From positions 80,338-144,337 of the forward strand of contig JAUXSF010000011.1 of assembly GCA_030679955.1 (NCBI GenBank): a stretch of DNA of 64,000 nucleotides, given 5' to 3'. Shown one piece after another: positions 61,215 through 64,000 of this stretch. The stretch is from Chlamydiales bacterium (GTDB lineage: Bacteria; Chlamydiota; Chlamydiia; Chlamydiales; JAJFMA01). Each line of letters starts with the position of its first letter. Position 1 is the first letter of the stretch. A program made the position numbers and the translations under genes. The notes under the pieces were generated by a model. That model ran no database searches. It was not told the DNA's origin and saw only the letters and a list, made by a program, of their open reading frames with translations.

Positions 61215-63599
61215 ATGGCAGTTACTTCAGCTGGTAGCAGACCCGTAGGTCATGATACTTGGACAGCTCAGACCACCAAAGAGATTGAGAAATTAACTCA
61301 GACTGGTGGTGTTACAAACCATGTTAAAGCTGTGGGACAAGTTATTAAACTACAGGGAGGAGTTATCGGTGACACTGCTAGTTACTCTTGGGCAGCAGTT
61401 AAAGCTGTTCCATCTTTAAATATGTCTCTTCTAGTTCAAAACGTTAAGTTAGCTCTTAAGCATGCTATTCAAGCAGGCCTAACACTTCCTGGCGTTATCG
61501 TGCCTCGTCTTGTCCTAACTACGACACAGTTTCTAGATATTAAAGGTAAAGAGCTCCCAGCACGTTGGCAGGCTCAAGCTAAAGCGCTAGCGACACAAGT
61601 ACGTGAGCGCGGTGCGGAATATGCTAAAAAAGTTCAGGCTAACCCAAATGCTATGCTAGCTGTTAAAGTCGGCGCCGGCTTGGCAGCTTTGGGTTTTGGT
61701 GGCCTAGTTGTAAACCGCTTTATTGGCGGAAGCACACCTACCAATGTTCCCGATCTTGCTACTGGCTTGCCCCTTGCGAAGATCCTAGGTGGCTTAATTG
61801 CGCTGCCTCTTTTGTGTACTGCCGGATGGAGTTTCACTAATTGGCGTCAGGACCGTGGTCTCTTTGAAACGACAGGCCGCTATGCTGTACGCTCTCGGTA
61901 CGAGGCTATTGGTGATGCTACTGCGATTCAAACACTACCTGATGGCACTTTGCAGAGATGGTTTATTAATAGTGTTAGCGATGATGAGGGCACTTATGAT
62001 TTGGATAACGAGTCCACTATTTGCAAGAAGAATGGACAATTTGTACTTATCGACAAGGATGGGCTGGTGATCGGAAAAGTGTCCGAAGACGGTGTTTATT
62101 TTAGGTTTACGTATAATGGAAAAGAACTTAAATCACTAATTTGTAAGGAAACAGTTGATCCAAAGGATAAGGACGAGGTCAACAATCCTGCGCTCTATTC
62201 AATATCTCGCGTGGCCTATCGTGAACATAGAGAAATTCTCAAACAGATCATTTACGGGCAAGTCTGTTATACGATTGGTGACCTTAGTGCGGCACTTGTA
62301 GCGGACGATCGCCCCGATGATGTCATAATCGCTGAAATCTTATGTAGCCTCGATGATAAGTTGGATCCTAAGGCTAAGAAGCGTCTTCTAGGTCAATTCC
62401 GAAAGGACAGAACTGGAACCCAAGAGCGTCTCAATGTAACCCTGAAGGAGATTCTTACCATTCATAAGGAACTCCTGGCAGCAAAAGCAAATGGTAGTTC
62501 CGAGGATGTCATCGCTAAAATCGAAGATAGTCTGATGACCGCTTTGCAGGCTGATGCGATTATTGACCTTGCGGTTCAAACTGCAATCGCCAAAAACCAG
62601 GATGCGCATGATAAATATAAGAAAGGATTGCATGCATATAACATGTTCCGCGGTGCACTAGAACTAGAACTGAAAGAAGGGCTGCCTCTTTGGTTTACCG
62701 CCGAAGAATATTTCGATAGTTGGCGTTCTATCCCTGCTCAGCGCCTAAAATTAAGTAATGAAGTTGAAGCCGAAATTAAGGCAGAGAAAGCTCGATTGCA
62801 GGCTCGGGATGCAGCGGTTGGTAATACTACTGCGACTCAAACAGCTGATGGTACTTTGCAGAGGTGGTTTATTGTCGATAATAATGGCAATGAACAAACT
62901 ATATTCACTAGCGATGGAGAATTTGCAGTTATCAACCAAGGTGCTTTTGTGATTGGAGAAGTCGCTGAAGACGGCCAGCATTTTGAGTTTATTCGAGCTG
63001 ATGGAAGCGAGGTTAAAGCACCAATTCAGAAGGTTGAAGTTGATGAAGAAGATGAAGAAAAAGTTGACACTACTGAGCTTTTTTCGGTAGCTCAATTGGT
63101 CTATCGTCAAAGGAGAGACCTTATTCAGGATATCATTGATAGGCAAGTCGATGATACGATTCGTGACCTTCGTGCGGCACTTCCCGTACCAAATGGTCGT
63201 TCGGCTGAGGTCGTCCTCGCTGAATTCCTAGGTGGTCTTTATGATAACTTGGATCCTGAAGACCCCGAGTTGAATCTTCAGGCTAAGGAGAATCTTCTAC
63301 GTCAATTACGTCAGGACGAGAGTGGAATCCAAGAACGTCTCAGTGTAACTTTGAATGCGATTCTTCTCATTCATCTGAAACTCCTACTAGCGAAAGTGAA
63401 TGGTAGTCCCAAGGATGTCATCAATGGAATCCAAGAGAGTCTCAATACCGAGCTGGAATCTGCTCCAATTCGTGACTTTGCGGTTCAGACTGCAATTGCC
63501 AAGAACCCGAAGATTTTTAGTGATTATAGAGACATATTGCTTGGTTATAACGAATTTCGCTCTGCATGTGGTGAAGAGCCGAAAGAAGCGATAGCGTGA
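61215..63599 (+). CDS. Inc-like repeat protein, paralogue 2, 794 aa
   Basis: A tandem duplicate of the preceding gene. The first ~230 residues, including the paired hydrophobic helices, are close to identical at both DNA and protein level; the two C-terminal modules (~228-510 and ~530-790, again beginning with GDATAI- or GNTTAT-type motifs) have diverged strongly. The same Shine-Dalgarno and double-ATG arrangement is kept (ATG at 61197 and 61215). It has its own upstream region, including an AACCGGG/CCCGGTT hairpin at 61112-61139, so it may be expressed separately. Function unknown; an inclusion-membrane or secreted role is inferred. Confidence 0.7.
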   Translation: MAVTSAGSRPVGHDTWTAQTTKEIEKLTQTGGVTNHVKAVGQVIKLQGGVIGDTASYSWAAVKAVPSLNMSLLVQNVKLALKHAIQAGLTLPGVIVPRLVLTTTQFLDIKGKELPARWQAQAKALATQVRERGAEYAKKVQANPNAMLAVKVGAGLAALGFGGLVVNRFIGGSTPTNVPDLATGLPLAKILGGLIALPLLCTAGWSFTNWRQDRGLFETTGRYAVRSRYEAIGDATAIQTLPDGTLQRWFINSVSDDEGTYDLDNESTICKKNGQFVLIDKDGLVIGKVSEDGVYFRFTYNGKELKSLICKETVDPKDKDEVNNPALYSISRVAYREHREILKQIIYGQVCYTIGDLSAALVADDRPDDVIIAEILCSLDDKLDPKAKKRLLGQFRKDRTGTQERLNVTLKEILTIHKELLAAKANGSSEDVIAKIEDSLMTALQADAIIDLAVQTAIAKNQDAHDKYKKGLHAYNMFRGALELELKEGLPLWFTAEEYFDSWRSIPAQRLKLSNEVEAEIKAEKARLQARDAAVGNTTATQTADGTLQRWFIVDNNGNEQTIFTSDGEFAVINQGAFVIGEVAEDGQHFEFIRADGSEVKAPIQKVEVDEEDEEKVDTTELFSVAQLVYRQRRDLIQDIIDRQVDDTIRDLRAALPVPNGRSAEVVLAEFLGGLYDNLDPEDPELNLQAKENLLRQLRQDESGIQERLSVTLNAILLIHLKLLLAKVNGSPKDVINGIQESLNTELESAPIRDFAVQTAIAKNPKIFSDYRDILLGYNEFRSACGEEPKEAIA

Positions 63600-63617
63600 T
63601 TCTCTAGTTAGTTGATT

Positions 63618-63650
63618 CCCAGGTGTGGGCACTAAGTGCCTGCATCTGGG
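63618..63650 (+). terminator. Hairpin after paralogue 2
   Basis: CCCAGGTGTGGGCAC (63618-63632) pairs with GTGCCTGCATCTGGG (63636-63650). It is the counterpart of the terminator at 61006 but lacks the T-run, so termination may be weaker. Confidence 0.6.
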
Positions 63651-63698
63651 ATTGTCGCTAAGGCAGCGGCATTGCCAGATTTGCAATGCTCAGTTAAC

Positions 63699-63837
63699 GA
63701 CGAAAATACGTCCAGAAGGTCCATCGAGGCCTTCAGAGCTATCAGAAAGCGTTATTCTCAGCGCAGGAGCGCTGAACCTCCTCAAGGCATATTGTACCCA
63801 CATCTTTTTCCTGACCTTGTGGTGCTAGAGATGCTGC
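63699..63837. repeat. Direct repeat, copy B, with partial palindrome end
   Basis: Matches 57801-57940 block by block and continues with GATGCTGCTTCGCAG, the tip of the large palindrome's core arm. The rest of the palindrome is absent, so this is a truncated or different family member. Confidence 0.7.
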
Positions 63838-64000
63838 TTCGCAGTATCCTCTAGTTCGGAAAAAGCAGCCGAGTTCTGAAGAGGCTGACAGGAAACTTAA
63901 ATCTTTAAGTTTCAGTGGCATAAAATCCGAATTGTTGATAAAATTTCGTTTTTCATAAAGCCTCCTAGGTATGTTTTGGAGGCGTATAGCGGATAAAAAC
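63838..64000. other. Gene-free end of the window with two hairpins
   Basis: GAAACTTAAA (63892-63901) and TTTAAGTTTC (63904-63913) form a tight perfect hairpin. GCCTCC (63960-63965) and GGAGGC (63978-63983) form a second, short one. No gene is visible; short ORFs from 63625 run through the repeats and are not genes. Confidence 0.45.

Noticed and set aside
63625..63854. Two overlapping ~70-codon ORFs after the second paralogue
   Set aside because: Both are read through a terminator-like hairpin and the direct repeat shared with 57801; no Shine-Dalgarno.
1..64000. tRNA, rRNA, integrase or transposase genes
   Set aside because: None was recognised by eye on either strand; a covariance-model scan would be needed to exclude tRNAs or small RNAs fully.

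Overview
The window most likely comes from an environmental chlamydia (Chlamydiota, Parachlamydiales-like). This assignment is an inference from several features. Signal peptidase I has the long chlamydial form (641 residues). There is a stand-alone SET-domain protein of the size of Chlamydia NUE, and a stand-alone protein made of the LAB_N module that chlamydiae fuse to LpxB. There are also many eukaryotic-like or secreted candidate effectors: two Ser/Thr kinases, a PP2C phosphatase, a lipid-kinase-like protein and a ceramidase-like protein. I see no rRNA or tRNA gene, no CRISPR array, and no transposase or integrase.

Layout. 0-9.3 kb: a Ser/Thr kinase, a Host_attach-family protein, msrB, a pyrC-pyrD pair with altered active sites, a second kinase and a large proline-rich unknown. 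9.4-20.4 kb: a divergent NTT-like membrane protein with a secreted partner, a cysteine-synthase-family enzyme, a FadL-type porin, a lipid cluster (acyl-ACP synthetase/ACP/PlsC fusion, UMF1-type transporter, double LAB_N protein) and a mazEF pair. 20.3-29.7 kb: a flavin monooxygenase, a secreted lipid-kinase-like protein, then a 4.5 kb segment (cysteine-rich secreted protein, FKBP isomerase, unknowns, higBA) bounded on one side by lepB and on the other by a decayed copy of the lepB 3' end. 29.8-36.4 kb: a tripartite RND efflux operon whose outer-membrane factor carries an N-terminal periplasmic-binding domain. 36.5-41.3 kb: PP2C phosphatase, ceramidase-like protein, SnoaL-like protein, a membrane protein and OsmC.

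41.3-57.0 kb is the most striking region. It is a complete minus-strand pel exopolysaccharide operon (split pelA, then pelB, pelD, pelE, pelF and pelG) followed in the same direction by a hybrid histidine kinase and a single-domain response regulator. pelC is missing, PelA is split into two separately exported proteins, and PelD lacks any RxxD c-di-GMP site. Pel is normally a biofilm polysaccharide made under c-di-GMP control, so an apparently c-di-GMP-independent Pel system in a probable intracellular bacterium is unusual.

57.1-64 kb: the SET protein, a 0.7 kb gene-free region with a large imperfect palindrome, and two tandem paralogous genes. Their products have an Inc-like paired hydrophobic region followed by two internal repeats each. 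A partial copy of the same intergenic repeat lies after the second paralogue. Several short repeat families are scattered between genes: GGAC/GTCC tracts, a CTCAGCGC hairpin, an AAACGCAAAGACGCAGAGGC element and CAGGAT tracts.
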